Below are positions 8,865-18,015 of a stretch of DNA of 64,000 bases, in pieces. The notes under the pieces are model-generated. The model did not search any database, was not told the DNA's origin, and saw only the letters and a program-made list of their open reading frames with translations. Source of the stretch: Herbaspirillum sp. (lineage in GTDB: Bacteria > Pseudomonadota > Gammaproteobacteria > Burkholderiales > Burkholderiaceae_D). Position numbers and translations under genes: made by a program. Within the stretch, counting starts at the first letter, position 1. Each line of letters begins with the position of its first letter. Location of the stretch: assembly GCA_028292625.1 (NCBI GenBank), contig JAQGLY010000010.1, positions 1-64,000 on the forward strand, given 5' to 3'.

Positions 8865-9689
8865 ATGACATCGTCTATCAAAAAATCGCCGCGCGCATGG
8901 CGCTATGCCGTCGTTATCGCCGCATTGGCCGGCATCGCCGCCCAGGCCGCCGCCGCCGATCTGCTCGACACCGTCAAGGCGCGCGGTACGTTGCGCGTGG
9001 CGTTGGAGGGCAACTATCCGCCCTTCGATTTCAAGGATCCGAAGACCGGCGCACTGACCGGTTTTGAAGTCGATGTCGCCAATTTGCTGGCGAGCCGGCT
9101 GGGCGTGAAGGCAGTATTCACCACCACCGAATGGAGCGGCATTCTGGCCGGACTGGGCGCCGACAAATTCGATGTGATCATGAATCAGGTCGGCATTACC
9201 CCGGAACGCCAGAAAGCCTTCGATTTCTCGATGCCGTATACCTTGTCGAGCGCGCAATTGATTTTGCGCAAGGACGAGACCCGCGAGTTCAAAAGTCTGG
9301 ATGATCTGAAGGGCAAGAAACTGGGCCTGGGGCAGGGCACCAATTTCGAACAAAAGGCCAAGGCGGTGCCGGGCATCGATGTCAGAACGTATCCGGGCGC
9401 ATCGGAATATCTGTCCGATCTGGCGGCCGGCCGCCTCGATGCCGCGCTCAACGACAGCCTGCAGGTCGCCTATCTATTGAAAAACACCAAGCTGCCGGTG
9501 AAAGCGGGCGCGCCGCTCGGCGACATCGACAAAATCGGCATACCTTTCCGCAAAGACAATCCGAAATTCCACGCCGCGCTGAATAAGGCGATCGAAGACG
9601 TGCTGAAAGACGGCAGTTTCAAGAAAATTTCGATGCACTGGTTCGGCGTCGACGTCAGCCAGCCGCCGAGCCCGCTGCCGCGTAGATAG
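8865..9689 (+). CDS. polar amino acid ABC transporter substrate-binding protein
   Basis: A 274-residue periplasmic binding protein of the SBP_bac_3 family. A signal peptide ends near residue 31 (AQAAAA). The mature start has the hallmark RVALEGNYPPFDFKD, and later GFEVDVANLLA and LGLGQGTNFEQ follow. Similarity is greatest to cystine/glutamine type receptors (FliY/TcyJ-like). The ATG at 8865 has AAGGA 5 bases upstream; the longer upstream frame has no signal peptide. The permease gene starts 4 bp after it. No ATPase gene follows, which is unusual. Confidence 0.88.
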   Translation: MTSSIKKSPRAWRYAVVIAALAGIAAQAAAADLLDTVKARGTLRVALEGNYPPFDFKDPKTGALTGFEVDVANLLASRLGVKAVFTTTEWSGILAGLGADKFDVIMNQVGITPERQKAFDFSMPYTLSSAQLILRKDETREFKSLDDLKGKKLGLGQGTNFEQKAKAVPGIDVRTYPGASEYLSDLAAGRLDAALNDSLQVAYLLKNTKLPVKAGAPLGDIDKIGIPFRKDNPKFHAALNKAIEDVLKDGSFKKISMHWFGVDVSQPPSPLPRR

Positions 9690-9693
9690 ATTC

Positions 9694-10365
9694 GTGGACA
9701 TCACCGAGATTCTGGACATACTGCGGGACGCCGCGCCGACGCTGCTCACCGGCTTGGGCTATACGCTGATTTTTGCGGTGGCGTCGATGCTGGGCGGTTT
9801 GCTGATCGGGTTTCCGCTGGCGATGATCCGGATTCTGCCGCGCGGCATGCTGCGCTGGCCGGCCGATGTCTACGTCAGCCTGATGCGCGGCACGCCGCTG
9901 CTGGTGCAGATTTTCGTGATTTATTACGGCCTGCCCAGCATCGGCATCAGCTTTTCGCCGCTGACCGCCGGCGTGCTGGCGCTGAGTCTGAATGCCGGCG
10001 CGTTTCTGTCCGAGAGCCTGCGCGGCGCGATACTCGGTGTCGATCGCGGCCAATGGTCGGCGAGTTTCAGCCTCGGGCTGACTTACCGGCAAACGCTGCG
10101 TTACGTCGTGCTGCCGCAGGCGGTCCGCATCGCCGTGCCGGCTATGAGCAACACCTTGATCAGCCTGATCAAGGACACGTCGCTGGTATCGGTGATCACG
10201 GTGACCGAGCTGATGCTGAGCACCAAGGAAGTCATCGCCACCACCTTCCGGCCGCTGCCGCTGTATTTGACCGCGGCGCTGTTGTACTGGATCTTGAGTA
10301 TCGGCTTCGAACGGCTGCAGGGCTATCTGGAACGGCGGTTGGGGCAGCCGCATCGGCACGACTAA
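9694..10365 (+). CDS. polar amino acid ABC transporter permease
   Basis: A 223-residue HisM/GlnP-family inner-membrane permease with four or five hydrophobic segments. The N-terminus APTLLTGLGYTLIFA and the cytoplasmic EAA loop region around RQTLRYVVLPQAVRIAVP are diagnostic. It begins with GTG at 9694, 4 bp after the binding-protein stop. It would need a cytoplasmic ATPase, but the next gene is a convergent histidine kinase, so the ATPase must be encoded elsewhere or shared. Confidence 0.88.
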   Translation: MDITEILDILRDAAPTLLTGLGYTLIFAVASMLGGLLIGFPLAMIRILPRGMLRWPADVYVSLMRGTPLLVQIFVIYYGLPSIGISFSPLTAGVLALSLNAGAFLSESLRGAILGVDRGQWSASFSLGLTYRQTLRYVVLPQAVRIAVPAMSNTLISLIKDTSLVSVITVTELMLSTKEVIATTFRPLPLYLTAALLYWILSIGFERLQGYLERRLGQPHRHD

Positions 10366-10370
10366 GCGGT

Positions 10371-11822
10371 CTATTCCTGCCCCAACAACACCCCATCCTC
10401 ATTCGGAAAAATCAAATGAAAGCGCGTCATCCGATCCGGAATGCTTTCCGCTTCGGCGTGGCCGCCGTGCAGGCTCATGATCGATTTCACGATCGCCAGA
10501 CCCAGTCCGGCGGAGCTGGCGGAGTCCTGGCGCGATGCGTCGGCGCGATAGAAGCGATCGAAGATGCGCGGCAGATGCCGCTCGTTGATGCCGGGGCCGG
10601 GATTGCTGACGCTGACTGTCGTGATGTCGCCGACACGGCGCCCGCTCAGCAGAATTTCGCCGCCAGGCGGCGTGTAGCGGATCGCGTTGACGACCAGATT
10701 GCCGACCGCGCGGCGAAACAGCAGGGGGTCGGCGCTGACGCTGCCGGTGGCTTGCACGCGTAGCGAAACGCCGGCGTCTTCGGCCACGCCTTCGAAATAT
10801 TCCGCGATCCGCTCCAGTTGTTTGTGGGTGTCCAGTGTGGTCTTGGCCGCGGCCAGATTCGCGTGTTCGGCGCGCGCCAGGAACAGCATGCTTTCGGTCA
10901 TCCGCGTCAGCCGTTCGTAATCCTCGACGTTCGACGCCAGCAGGGCCTGGTATTCGTCCAGGGTGCGCGGTTGCGATAGCGCCACCTGGGTCTGGATCAT
11001 CAGGTTGTTCAGCGGCGTGCGCAGATCGTGCGCGATGTCGGCGGAAAAGCGCGACAGGCGTTGAAAACTCTGTTGCAGGCCGTCCAGCATTTCATTGAAG
11101 ACCTGCACCATTTCCTGCAATTCCTGCGGCGCTTCGGCGACGTTCAGACGCGTTTCCAGTTTGGAGGCGGTAATTGAGCCGGCCTGGCTGGCGACCATGC
11201 GCAGCGGACGCAATCCGCGCCGCACCATGACGTAGCCAAGCGCAGCCGCCAGCAGGGCGCCGGCCAGGATCGCAATCAGCACTTCGTCGCGATAGGTGCT
11301 CAGCAGCCGCATCCGGTCCGAGCGGGTGCGCGCGACGATGACTTCGACTGGTTCCCCGGATTTGGCAATGCGGCTCCAGGCCGCTACCGCGCGGATCGTG
11401 TGGCCGTGGTCGGTGATGATGGTGCGGATCTCGTCGCGCGTCGGCACGTCACCCGCCGGCACCCGGATCACCGGCAGCGTGGCCATATGTTCCGCGCGGG
11501 GCATGTGATCGCCGCTGCGGCTATTGTCGAACAGCATGTCGCCTTTGCCGCTCTTGACCACCAGCTTCAGGCGGTCGCCGCCGGCAACGGTTTCGACAAA
11601 CATCTGCGGACTGTTTTTAATCGCCTGCGCCGAAGGGGCCTGCGAAATCAGTAGCCGGATGATGTCGATCTTTTCGATCAGATCGGCGTCGTCGCGCGCT
11701 TCCAACTGGTTCGACAGCGAGCGGTACAGATAGGTGCCCACGCCGATGAAGGTCAGTCCGGCGACCAATGCAAACAGCAGGGCCAACCGGCCGGTCAGCG
11801 AACGCGGATGCCAGCGAATCAT
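10371..11822 (-). CDS. heavy-metal-type sensor histidine kinase (CusS/CopS/IrlS family)
   Basis: A 483-residue inner-membrane kinase: transmembrane (TM) helix 1 at about 12-32, a periplasmic sensor of about 145 residues, TM helix 2 at about 181-201, HAMP, then HisKA with phospho-accepting His265 ([11 protein letters not shown]), N-box Asn379 and GLGLAIVKS near the end. The family belongs to COG0642 'heavy metal sensor kinase'. The ATG at 11822 overlaps the response-regulator stop as ATGA, so translation is coupled; a longer upstream start would intrude into the regulator. No metal-efflux gene is next to it, so the signal is uncertain. Confidence 0.87.
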   Translation of the reverse strand: MIRWHPRSLTGRLALLFALVAGLTFIGVGTYLYRSLSNQLEARDDADLIEKIDIIRLLISQAPSAQAIKNSPQMFVETVAGGDRLKLVVKSGKGDMLFDNSRSGDHMPRAEHMATLPVIRVPAGDVPTRDEIRTIITDHGHTIRAVAAWSRIAKSGEPVEVIVARTRSDRMRLLSTYRDEVLIAILAGALLAAALGYVMVRRGLRPLRMVASQAGSITASKLETRLNVAEAPQELQEMVQVFNEMLDGLQQSFQRLSRFSADIAHDLRTPLNNLMIQTQVALSQPRTLDEYQALLASNVEDYERLTRMTESMLFLARAEHANLAAAKTTLDTHKQLERIAEYFEGVAEDAGVSLRVQATGSVSADPLLFRRAVGNLVVNAIRYTPPGGEILLSGRRVGDITTVSVSNPGPGINERHLPRIFDRFYRADASRQDSASSAGLGLAIVKSIMSLHGGHAEAESIPDRMTRFHLIFPNEDGVLLGQE

Positions 11823-12490
11823 GCCCGCTCTTCGAGCACGTAACCCATGCCGCGCACGGTATGAATCAGCTTGTTGGGAAAGGGCTCGTCGATCTTGGCG
11901 CGCAGGCGCCGCACGGCGACTTCCACCACGTTGGTGTCGCTGTCGAAATTCATGTCCCATACCTGCGATGCGATCATCGAGCGCGACAGTACTTCGCCCG
12001 GCCGCTTGGCCAGCATGTGCAACAGCAGGAATTCCTTGACCGTCAGATCGATGCGGATCGCCGCGCGGGTGACGCGCCGGCGCAGCACATCGATTTCCAT
12101 GTCGGCGATTTTCAGCAGTTCCGATTCCCGGTGCGGGCCCCGGCGCAACAATGTGCGCACGCGCGCCATCAATTCGGTGAAAGCGAAGGGTTTGACCAGG
12201 TAATCGTCGGCGCCCAGCTCCAGTCCCTTGACGCGATCTTCGACTTCGTCGCGGGCGGTCAGGAACAACACGGGCGTATCGCGCGTCTGACGCAATTGCT
12301 GCAATACTTCCCAGCCGTCCATGCCGGGCAACATGACGTCGAGCACAATCAGCTCATATTGTTCGGTAGACGCATGATGCAGGCCGTCCGTGCCGTTTTG
12401 CACCCAATCCACGACAAAACCGGATTCGGTCAGGCCGCGACGCAGGTAATCGCCGGCTTTCGGTTCGTCTTCTACCAGCAATATGCGCAT
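11819..12490 (-). CDS. OmpR-family response regulator, heavy-metal type (CusR/CopR/IrlR-like)
   Basis: A 223-residue DNA-binding regulator. The receiver has acidic residues at 7-9, phospho-acceptor Asp51 in [11 protein letters not shown] and Lys100. The winged-helix effector ends in [18 protein letters not shown], the usual terminal wing. The length and the sequence [26 protein letters not shown] place it in the CusR/IrlR group. It is first in a two-gene operon with the kinase. Direct repeats of ATGTAAT one helical turn apart lie about 106-123 bp upstream and are candidate autoregulatory sites. Confidence 0.9.
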   Translation of the reverse strand: MRILLVEDEPKAGDYLRRGLTESGFVVDWVQNGTDGLHHASTEQYELIVLDVMLPGMDGWEVLQQLRQTRDTPVLFLTARDEVEDRVKGLELGADDYLVKPFAFTELMARVRTLLRRGPHRESELLKIADMEIDVLRRRVTRAAIRIDLTVKEFLLLHMLAKRPGEVLSRSMIASQVWDMNFDSDTNVVEVAVRRLRAKIDEPFPNKLIHTVRGMGYVLEERA

Positions 12491-12595
12491 AGTTTGTTGT
12501 GGTGCGTGGGAAGTGGGCGGGAAGGACGGAATGATTCTACGACCATTTCGACAAGCGTTATTTTCGTCGATTACCCGCCGACTTGGATAACAAAA

Positions 12596-12613
12596 ATGTA
12601 ATCCAGATGTAAT
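12596..12613. promoter_or_regulatory. tandem ATGTAAT direct repeats, candidate response-regulator box
   Basis: ATGTAAT occurs at 12596-12602 and again at 12607-12613, exactly 11 bp apart, the arrangement bound by OmpR-class dimers. They lie directly before a TTGACG hexamer (12615-12620) on the plus strand, and upstream of the response-regulator gene on the minus strand. Binding is inferred from spacing and context only. Confidence 0.45.
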
Positions 12614-12614
12614 G

Positions 12615-12896
12615 TTGACGTCGTACGCCGGATTCTAGAATGGCTTCCATGATGTACAGACGAGGTCGGAAGCTCGGCCGTCGGAGTGTATGCATCGCCG
12701 ATAGCCGCCATTCCCGCCGGGGTTGGCGATGAGTCGGTGGTGATTGAATTTTTGACAACGTTAGCGAAAAGAAACGTTTCGAAGCCTGGGTTCTCAGCGT
12801 GCGCTTTACCCTCCTTTCGATGCGGAATGAAGCGCACAAATTTTCATCTTCCGTCATCGTGACCGCAATGCCTTTACGGGCTTGCGGTTTTTTTTT
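12615..12896 (+). ncRNA. possible orphan plus-strand transcript with its own terminator
   Basis: No recognisable protein gene lies in this 426-bp gap (12491-12916), whose flanking genes both run on the minus strand. A suboptimal promoter is visible on the plus strand: TTGACG at 12615-12620 and TAGAAT at 12636-12641 (15-bp spacer). It sits just after the ATGTAAT repeats, as an activator-dependent promoter would. A strong intrinsic terminator at 12863-12896 ends the region. A 26- to 30-codon Arg-rich ORF begins at 12640/12649/12652 without an SD. This could be a regulatory RNA or a small leader-like peptide gene; no RNA family was recognised. Confidence 0.3.
12863..12896 (+). terminator. strong intrinsic terminator
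   Basis: CCGCAA (12863-12868) pairs with TTGCGG (12882-12887). GCC/GGC extends the stem inside with one bulged T, and nine T follow (12888-12896). The T-run is only on the plus strand, yet both flanking genes are on the minus strand, so it ends an unannotated transcript. Confidence 0.75.
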
Positions 12897-12916
12897 GCGT
12901 GGCGCCAATCCCGTTT

Positions 12917-14230
12917 CTAATCCAGTTTCTTCAAGATAGCGCTCAGTTTGCCGAATAATTCGTCGATCTGCCGCCTGTCGATGATCAGCGGCGGCGACAG
13001 CGCAATGACGTCGCCGGTGACGCGGATCAGCACGCCGTCCTCGAACGCGCGGCGGAAAGCGTCGAAGGCGCGCGCGCCGGGGCTGCCGGCAATCGGCGCC
13101 AGTTCGATGCCGACCATCATGCCTATGGCGCGGATGTCGATCACATGCGGCAGCCCACGCAGCGCATGCGCGGCGTCGCGCCAGTAAGCGTCGATGCTTT
13201 GCGCCTGTTCCAGCACACCTTCCTGTTCGAAAATATCCAGCGACGCCAGCGCTGCGGCGCAGGCCAGCGGATGGCCGGAATAGGTATAGCCGTGGAATAG
13301 CTCAATGCCGTCCGGCCCCTGCATGAATGCGTCGTAGACATGCGGTTTGACCATCACCGCACCCATCGGCACCACGCCGTTGGTGAGGCCCTTGGCGACG
13401 GTGACCAGATCCGGGACGACGCCGAAGTAATCGAAAGCGAAGCGCGTGCCGAGACGCCCGAACCCGGTGATGACTTCATCGAAAATCAGCAGAATGCCGT
13501 GCTTGGTGCAGAGCTCGCGCAGACGCTGCAGATAGCCCTTGGGCGGGATCAGCACACCGGTGGAGCCGGCCACCGGTTCGACGATCACCGCGGCGATGTT
13601 GGACGCGTCGTGCAAGGCGACCAGGCGCTCCAGTTCGTCGGCCAGATGCGCGCCGTAGGCCGGTTCGCCTACGGAAAAAGCATTTTTTTCCGAATGGGTG
13701 TGCGGCAGATGATCGACGCCCGGCAACAGCGACGAATGGAAGGTTTTGCGGTTGCCGCCGATACCGCCGACTGACATGCCGCCGAAGCCGACCCCGTGGT
13801 AACCGCGTTCGCGTCCGATCAGCCGGGTGCGGGTGCCCTCGCCCCGGGCGCGATGATAAGCCAGCGCGATCTTCAACGCGGTGTCGACCGCTTCCGAGCC
13901 GGAGCAGGTGAAGAACATCTGGCTGAAGCGATCGCCGCTGAACTGCTTGAGCCGCGACGCCAACTCGAACGCATCGGGATGACCCATCTGGAAAGACGGC
14001 GCAAAGTCCAGCTTCGTCACGGCTTGCTGCACCGCCGCGACGATTTTCGGCTGTGCATGGCCGAGCGGCACGCACCACAGGCCGGAGGTGCCGTCCAGAA
14101 TCCGGTTGCCGGCGTCGTCGCGGTAATACATGCCTTCGGCCGACACCAGCATGCGCGGCGCGGCCTTGAAATTGCGATTGGCGGTGTAAGGCATCCAGTA
14201 AGCGGACAAGTCGGGAGAGGCGTTGGTCAT
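12917..14230 (-). CDS. omega-amino acid--pyruvate aminotransferase (class III)
   Basis: A 437-residue PLP enzyme of the beta-alanine--pyruvate transaminase group. It begins AYWMPYTANRNFKA, the usual entry of this subgroup. It has Asp251 in IFDEVITGFGR, which contacts the PLP pyridine nitrogen, and Lys280 in TVAKGLTNG as the Schiff-base lysine. It would transfer an amino group from beta-alanine or another omega-amino acid to pyruvate. It is monocistronic and divergent from an MFS gene 136 bp away. The exact donor cannot be read from sequence. Confidence 0.88.
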   Translation of the reverse strand: MTNASPDLSAYWMPYTANRNFKAAPRMLVSAEGMYYRDDAGNRILDGTSGLWCVPLGHAQPKIVAAVQQAVTKLDFAPSFQMGHPDAFELASRLKQFSGDRFSQMFFTCSGSEAVDTALKIALAYHRARGEGTRTRLIGRERGYHGVGFGGMSVGGIGGNRKTFHSSLLPGVDHLPHTHSEKNAFSVGEPAYGAHLADELERLVALHDASNIAAVIVEPVAGSTGVLIPPKGYLQRLRELCTKHGILLIFDEVITGFGRLGTRFAFDYFGVVPDLVTVAKGLTNGVVPMGAVMVKPHVYDAFMQGPDGIELFHGYTYSGHPLACAAALASLDIFEQEGVLEQAQSIDAYWRDAAHALRGLPHVIDIRAIGMMVGIELAPIAGSPGARAFDAFRRAFEDGVLIRVTGDVIALSPPLIIDRRQIDELFGKLSAILKKLD

Positions 14231-14366
14231 CGGTGCACCGTTGGAGAATGGATTTTGTTAAATCGAGAAATGGCTTAGTTAGATACACTGCATCTGTACG
14301 ACGGTCAATAGCGGTCCCTTACCGCGCAAAAGAAATACGATATCACACCCATTTTCGGAGTTCCTT

Positions 14367-15644
14367 ATGTCTTCATCCAGCGTCGGCGATAGCGAAAACC
14401 ATGACGGAAACAGCCGGGCTTCCGCCGCCGCCGGCGGCCTGATCGCGGGCACCAAGTTGTACCGTCGCGCCAATCTGGCCCTGTTTTGCGCCGGTTTCTC
14501 CACTTTTTCGCTGATGTATTGCGCGCAGCCGCTGCTGCCGATTTTTTCGGCCTATTTCAAGATCTCGCCCACGCGCAGCAGTCTGTCGGTATCGTTGACC
14601 ACCGGTTTGCTGGCCTTGTCCATTTTCGTTGTCGGCATCAATGCGCAGCGCCTGGCGCGCAAACCCTTGATGGCGGTTTCGCTGTTTATTTCCGCCGGCC
14701 TGACGCTGATCGCCGCCGCGGCGCCGGATTGGACGTCATTTCTGGTACTGCGCGCATTGCTGGGCATTGCGCTGGGCGGCGTGCCGGCGGTGGCGATGGC
14801 GTATCTGGCCGAAGAAATGCATCCGGACGGATTGGGGCTGGCGATGGGATTGTATGTCGGCGGCACCGCGTTCGGCGGCATGGCCGGACGCGTGATTACC
14901 GGTCTGTTCGCCGATTTTTATTCGTGGCGGGTGGCGATGACCGCGATCGGCATCGTCGGCCTGAGTTCGGCCGCCCTGTTTGTGCTGTGGCTGCCGAAAT
15001 CGGTGCGCTTCGTGCCGAACGCCCGGGCCACGCTGCGGTCGGTCCGCGGCGACCTGATGAACCATTTGACGCGCGGTGCGATGCTGGGATTGTTTGCGAT
15101 CGCTTTTTTATTGATGGGCGGATTCGTGACGGTCTATAACTACGCCGGGTATCGCCTGCTGGCGCCGCCATATAGGCTGAGTCAGGCCTCCGTCGGCGTC
15201 ATTTTCACGGTGTATCTGGTCGGCATCGGCGCTTCGGCGCTGTTCGGCCGGCTGGCGGACCGGCACGGCCGCATCAGGATGCTGACGGTCGGCGTGCTCC
15301 TGATGCTGATCGGGGCCCTGACCACGCTGGCAAATTCGCTGTGGGGGATCATGCTCGGCATCGTGATGCTGACCTTCGGATTTTTCGCCGCGCACGCGGT
15401 CGCCAGCGGCACTGTCGGCAAATGGGCGCGCGGCGCGAAAGTGCAGGCCGCGTCGCTGTATTTGCTGGCGTATTACCTGGGGTCCAGCGTGCTCGGTTCG
15501 CTGGGCGGCGGCTTCTGGAGCCATGCCGGCTGGCCCGGCGTGGTCGGGATGGTGTCGGCGGCGCTGGTGTGCGCGCTGTCGATCTGTTATAGGCTGAGCA
15601 GGTCGGAGCAACGGGAAGAACGGCAGACGCTGCCGTCGGCCTGA
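14367..15644 (+). CDS. MFS transporter, YnfM-like
   Basis: A 425-residue 12-helix major facilitator. The N-terminal segment FSLMYCAQPLLPIFSAYFKISPTRSSLSVS matches the YnfM/arabinose-exporter-like DHA1 group, and LADRHGRIRML is the loop between helices 8 and 9. A hydrophilic head of about 30 residues precedes helix 1. GGAG precedes the ATG. It diverges from the aminotransferase and converges with the NRAMP-like gene. Probably a proton-driven exporter of small metabolites; the substrate is unknown. Confidence 0.85.
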   Translation: MSSSSVGDSENHDGNSRASAAAGGLIAGTKLYRRANLALFCAGFSTFSLMYCAQPLLPIFSAYFKISPTRSSLSVSLTTGLLALSIFVVGINAQRLARKPLMAVSLFISAGLTLIAAAAPDWTSFLVLRALLGIALGGVPAVAMAYLAEEMHPDGLGLAMGLYVGGTAFGGMAGRVITGLFADFYSWRVAMTAIGIVGLSSAALFVLWLPKSVRFVPNARATLRSVRGDLMNHLTRGAMLGLFAIAFLLMGGFVTVYNYAGYRLLAPPYRLSQASVGVIFTVYLVGIGASALFGRLADRHGRIRMLTVGVLLMLIGALTTLANSLWGIMLGIVMLTFGFFAAHAVASGTVGKWARGAKVQAASLYLLAYYLGSSVLGSLGGGFWSHAGWPGVVGMVSAALVCALSICYRLSRSEQREERQTLPSA

Positions 15645-15649
15645 CGGGT

Positions 15650-16939
15650 TTACGTCAGGCTGGTCCCGAACATGGCGATGACCGCCAGCGCCATCGCGCC
15701 GGTGCACATCCAGCCCAGTATTTTGAGACCGCCGCCGATGATGAAGCGCCCCATGATATCGGCGCGTCCAGCCATCAGCATCATGATCGCCATGATCGGC
15801 ACCGATATCACGCCGTTGATGACCGCGGCCCAGTACAGGGCCTTGATCGGATCGACCGGCGCAAAGCAGAGCGTTACCCCGAGCAGGGTCGAGACGGCGA
15901 TGACGGCATAGAATTTTTTTGCCGATCGGGCCTTATCTTCCAGACTGTTTTTCCACTGAAACGCACCCGCCGTCGCATAGGCGGCCGAGCCCGCCAGCAC
16001 CGGCACGGCCAGCAAACCGGTGACGACGATGCCCGCGGCAAACAGCCAGGAGGCGAATTCCCCCGCAATCGGCTTCAAAGCCGATGCCGCCTGCGCCGAC
16101 GATTGAATGTCGGTGATGCCATGCGCATGCAGTGTCGCCGCAGTCGTGAGCATGATAAAAAACGCCACCAGATTGGAGAACCCCATGCCGATGCCGGTAT
16201 CGATGCCGATGCGGTGAAAATTGGCGTTCGCCTGATCCGGCGCTTTCTTCAGCGCTTTTGCCTCCGGTTGGTTGCGTTGTTCTTCGACTTCCTGCGAAGC
16301 TTGCCAAAAGAATAAATACGGACTGATGCTGGTGCCGAATATCGCCACCACTGTGGTGATATATGCCGGTTTCAACGACAGATGGGGAATCACCGTGCGA
16401 TACGCGACCTCCGACCATGGCACGTGAACCACGAACACGGTGCCGACATACGCCAGCAGCGCCAGCGTCAGCCATTTCAATACCTGCACATAGCGTGCGT
16501 ACGGAATAAAGATCTGCAGCAGCAGCGACGCAATGCCGAAGCCGATCGAATATAGATGGGACGAGCCGCCGATCAGCAATTTCGCCGCATCGCCCATGGC
16601 CGCCACATCTGCGCCGATATTGATGGTATTGGCGATCAGCAGAAGTCCCACCATGCCATACAGCAGCCATGGCGGATAGTGGCGGCGGATATTGGTGGCC
16701 AGGCCGTGACCGCTGACGCGCCCGATTCTGGCGCTGATGGTCTGAATCCCGACCATCAGCGGATAGGTGAGAAACAGCGTCCACAGCATATTGAAGCCGA
16801 ATTGCGCGCCGGCCTGCGAATAGGCGGCGATGCCGCTGGGATCGTCGTCGGCGGCGCCGGTGATCAGGCCGGGGCCCAGCTTTTTCAGCCATGACGTATC
16901 GATGGATTTTTTCGATTCAACCGCGATTGAATTCTTCAT
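15650..16939 (-). CDS. NRAMP-family divalent metal transporter, non-canonical metal site
   Basis: A 429-residue, about 11-helix transporter. Helix 1 carries DDDPSGI (Asp31-Gly36) where MntH/DMT1 has DPGN. The helix 6 position reads GTSISPYLFFWQ instead of the canonical MPH motif, so the metal-ligating methionine is absent. This resembles a divergent bacterial NRAMP branch; selectivity may differ from Mn2+/Fe2+ (for example Mg2+ or other hard cations), which is inference. The ATG at 16939 has AAGGA 5 bases upstream and is preferred to the in-frame ATG at 16969. It ends 5 bp from the convergent MFS gene. Confidence 0.82.
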   Translation of the reverse strand: MKNSIAVESKKSIDTSWLKKLGPGLITGAADDDPSGIAAYSQAGAQFGFNMLWTLFLTYPLMVGIQTISARIGRVSGHGLATNIRRHYPPWLLYGMVGLLLIANTINIGADVAAMGDAAKLLIGGSSHLYSIGFGIASLLLQIFIPYARYVQVLKWLTLALLAYVGTVFVVHVPWSEVAYRTVIPHLSLKPAYITTVVAIFGTSISPYLFFWQASQEVEEQRNQPEAKALKKAPDQANANFHRIGIDTGIGMGFSNLVAFFIMLTTAATLHAHGITDIQSSAQAASALKPIAGEFASWLFAAGIVVTGLLAVPVLAGSAAYATAGAFQWKNSLEDKARSAKKFYAVIAVSTLLGVTLCFAPVDPIKALYWAAVINGVISVPIMAIMMLMAGRADIMGRFIIGGGLKILGWMCTGAMALAVIAMFGTSLT

Positions 16940-17162
16940 TGCTTCCTTGTAAGCGATCGGCAGAGCCAATGTTTAGTGTGAGTGTTGGAAGTTAGTAAAA
17001 ATTCACAAAAATAAGTTGAAAATTTTATGGCGAAAATGATGGTTCTTCGTTGGTACCGACTACCCACACGATCGTAATGCCCGCGCCTGCCCGAACGTCC
17101 TAGCCAGCCTGTGGAAATAACTGTAAAAATTAATTAACCCAAGCTGATTAGGTTTGTATAAA

Positions 17163-17414
17163 ATGCCGACTATCGATATGTTTTTTGGCCTGCGCGTAGT
17201 GATTTATCCGAACGATCATCGTCCCGCGCACGTTCACGTCATTGGAAATGGCTGCGAAGCCGTCTTCAATTTGCATTGCCCTTTGGGGCCTTTGGAATTA
17301 AGGGAGAATCATGGCTTTTCTCGTAAAGACATCATCAGAATCATCGACAGGCTTGCCGCCCGACTGGCGGTCCAATGTTTTGAATGGAGACGAATACATG
17401 GACATCACGGATGA
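17163..17414 (+). CDS. DUF4160 domain protein, possible toxin-antitoxin component
   Basis: An 83-residue protein with the full DUF4160 pattern: MPTI start, then VVIYPNDHRPAHVHVIGNG with the conserved D-H-x-P-x-H-x-H cluster. The ATG at 17163 is chosen because family members begin MPT; a TTG at 17154 is alternative. It overlaps the downstream DUF2442 gene by 17 bp. DUF4160/DUF2442 pairs are widely predicted as toxin-antitoxin-like modules, though I know of no clear biochemical function. The upstream 190 bp are AT-rich compared with neighbours. Confidence 0.75.
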   Translation: MPTIDMFFGLRVVIYPNDHRPAHVHVIGNGCEAVFNLHCPLGPLELRENHGFSRKDIIRIIDRLAARLAVQCFEWRRIHGHHG

Positions 17415-17823
17415 CGCATTCGATGCCGCCAACCGGCGCGCGGTCGCCAGGAAAGCGGCGTGTCCCGCCGCCGTATCGGTGTACTACGACCGGCGCGTGG
17501 CGCGGGTCGTGATTGCGCTGGCTTCCGGATTGGAATTGGCATTTCCGCCGAAGCTGGTACAAGGTTTGGAAAACGCCCGTCCTGCCGATCTGGACGATGC
17601 GGAAATCACGCCGTCGGGCCTGGGCATCCATTTTGCGCGACTCGACGCGGATATTTATCTGCCGGCGTTGCTGGAAGGGTTTCTCGGCTCCCGGCGCTGG
17701 ATGGCGGCCGAGATCGGCAAGATCGGCGGCAAGGCGTCCAGCGAAGCAAAGGCGGCGGCGGCGCGCCGCAACGGCAAATTGGGGGGCCGGCCGAAGAAGG
17801 CGAAAGAAGATATTTCGAACTGA
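17398..17823 (+). CDS. DUF2442 domain protein with basic GRPKK tail
   Basis: A 141-residue protein. A DUF2442 core (about 15-90) contains the typical VARVVIALASGLELAFPPKL and a later HFARLDADIYLPALLEG. The C-terminus is basic and ends GKLGGRPKKAKED, an AT-hook-like tail that could bind DNA. The ATG at 17398 follows GGAGA and overlaps the DUF4160 gene, so the two are translationally coupled. By position and basic tail it could be the DNA-binding, antitoxin-like partner (inference). Confidence 0.75.
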   Translation: MDITDDAFDAANRRAVARKAACPAAVSVYYDRRVARVVIALASGLELAFPPKLVQGLENARPADLDDAEITPSGLGIHFARLDADIYLPALLEGFLGSRRWMAAEIGKIGGKASSEAKAAAARRNGKLGGRPKKAKEDISN

Positions 17824-18015
17824 GCGCTGTCGCGATCCGCATCGTGACGACGATGCGCCGCTCAGCGCGCCGAAACCACATGATAGAGCCCGCTGGTGTT
17901 TCCCGAATTGCTTTAGAATCATCGGCTTATTGACCCAGAAACCGCTGCGGCCGGCATGGGAACGCACTTCGCAAAGCAATTTCCCCCTACCCAATATCAA
18001 TCGAGGAGAACATCC

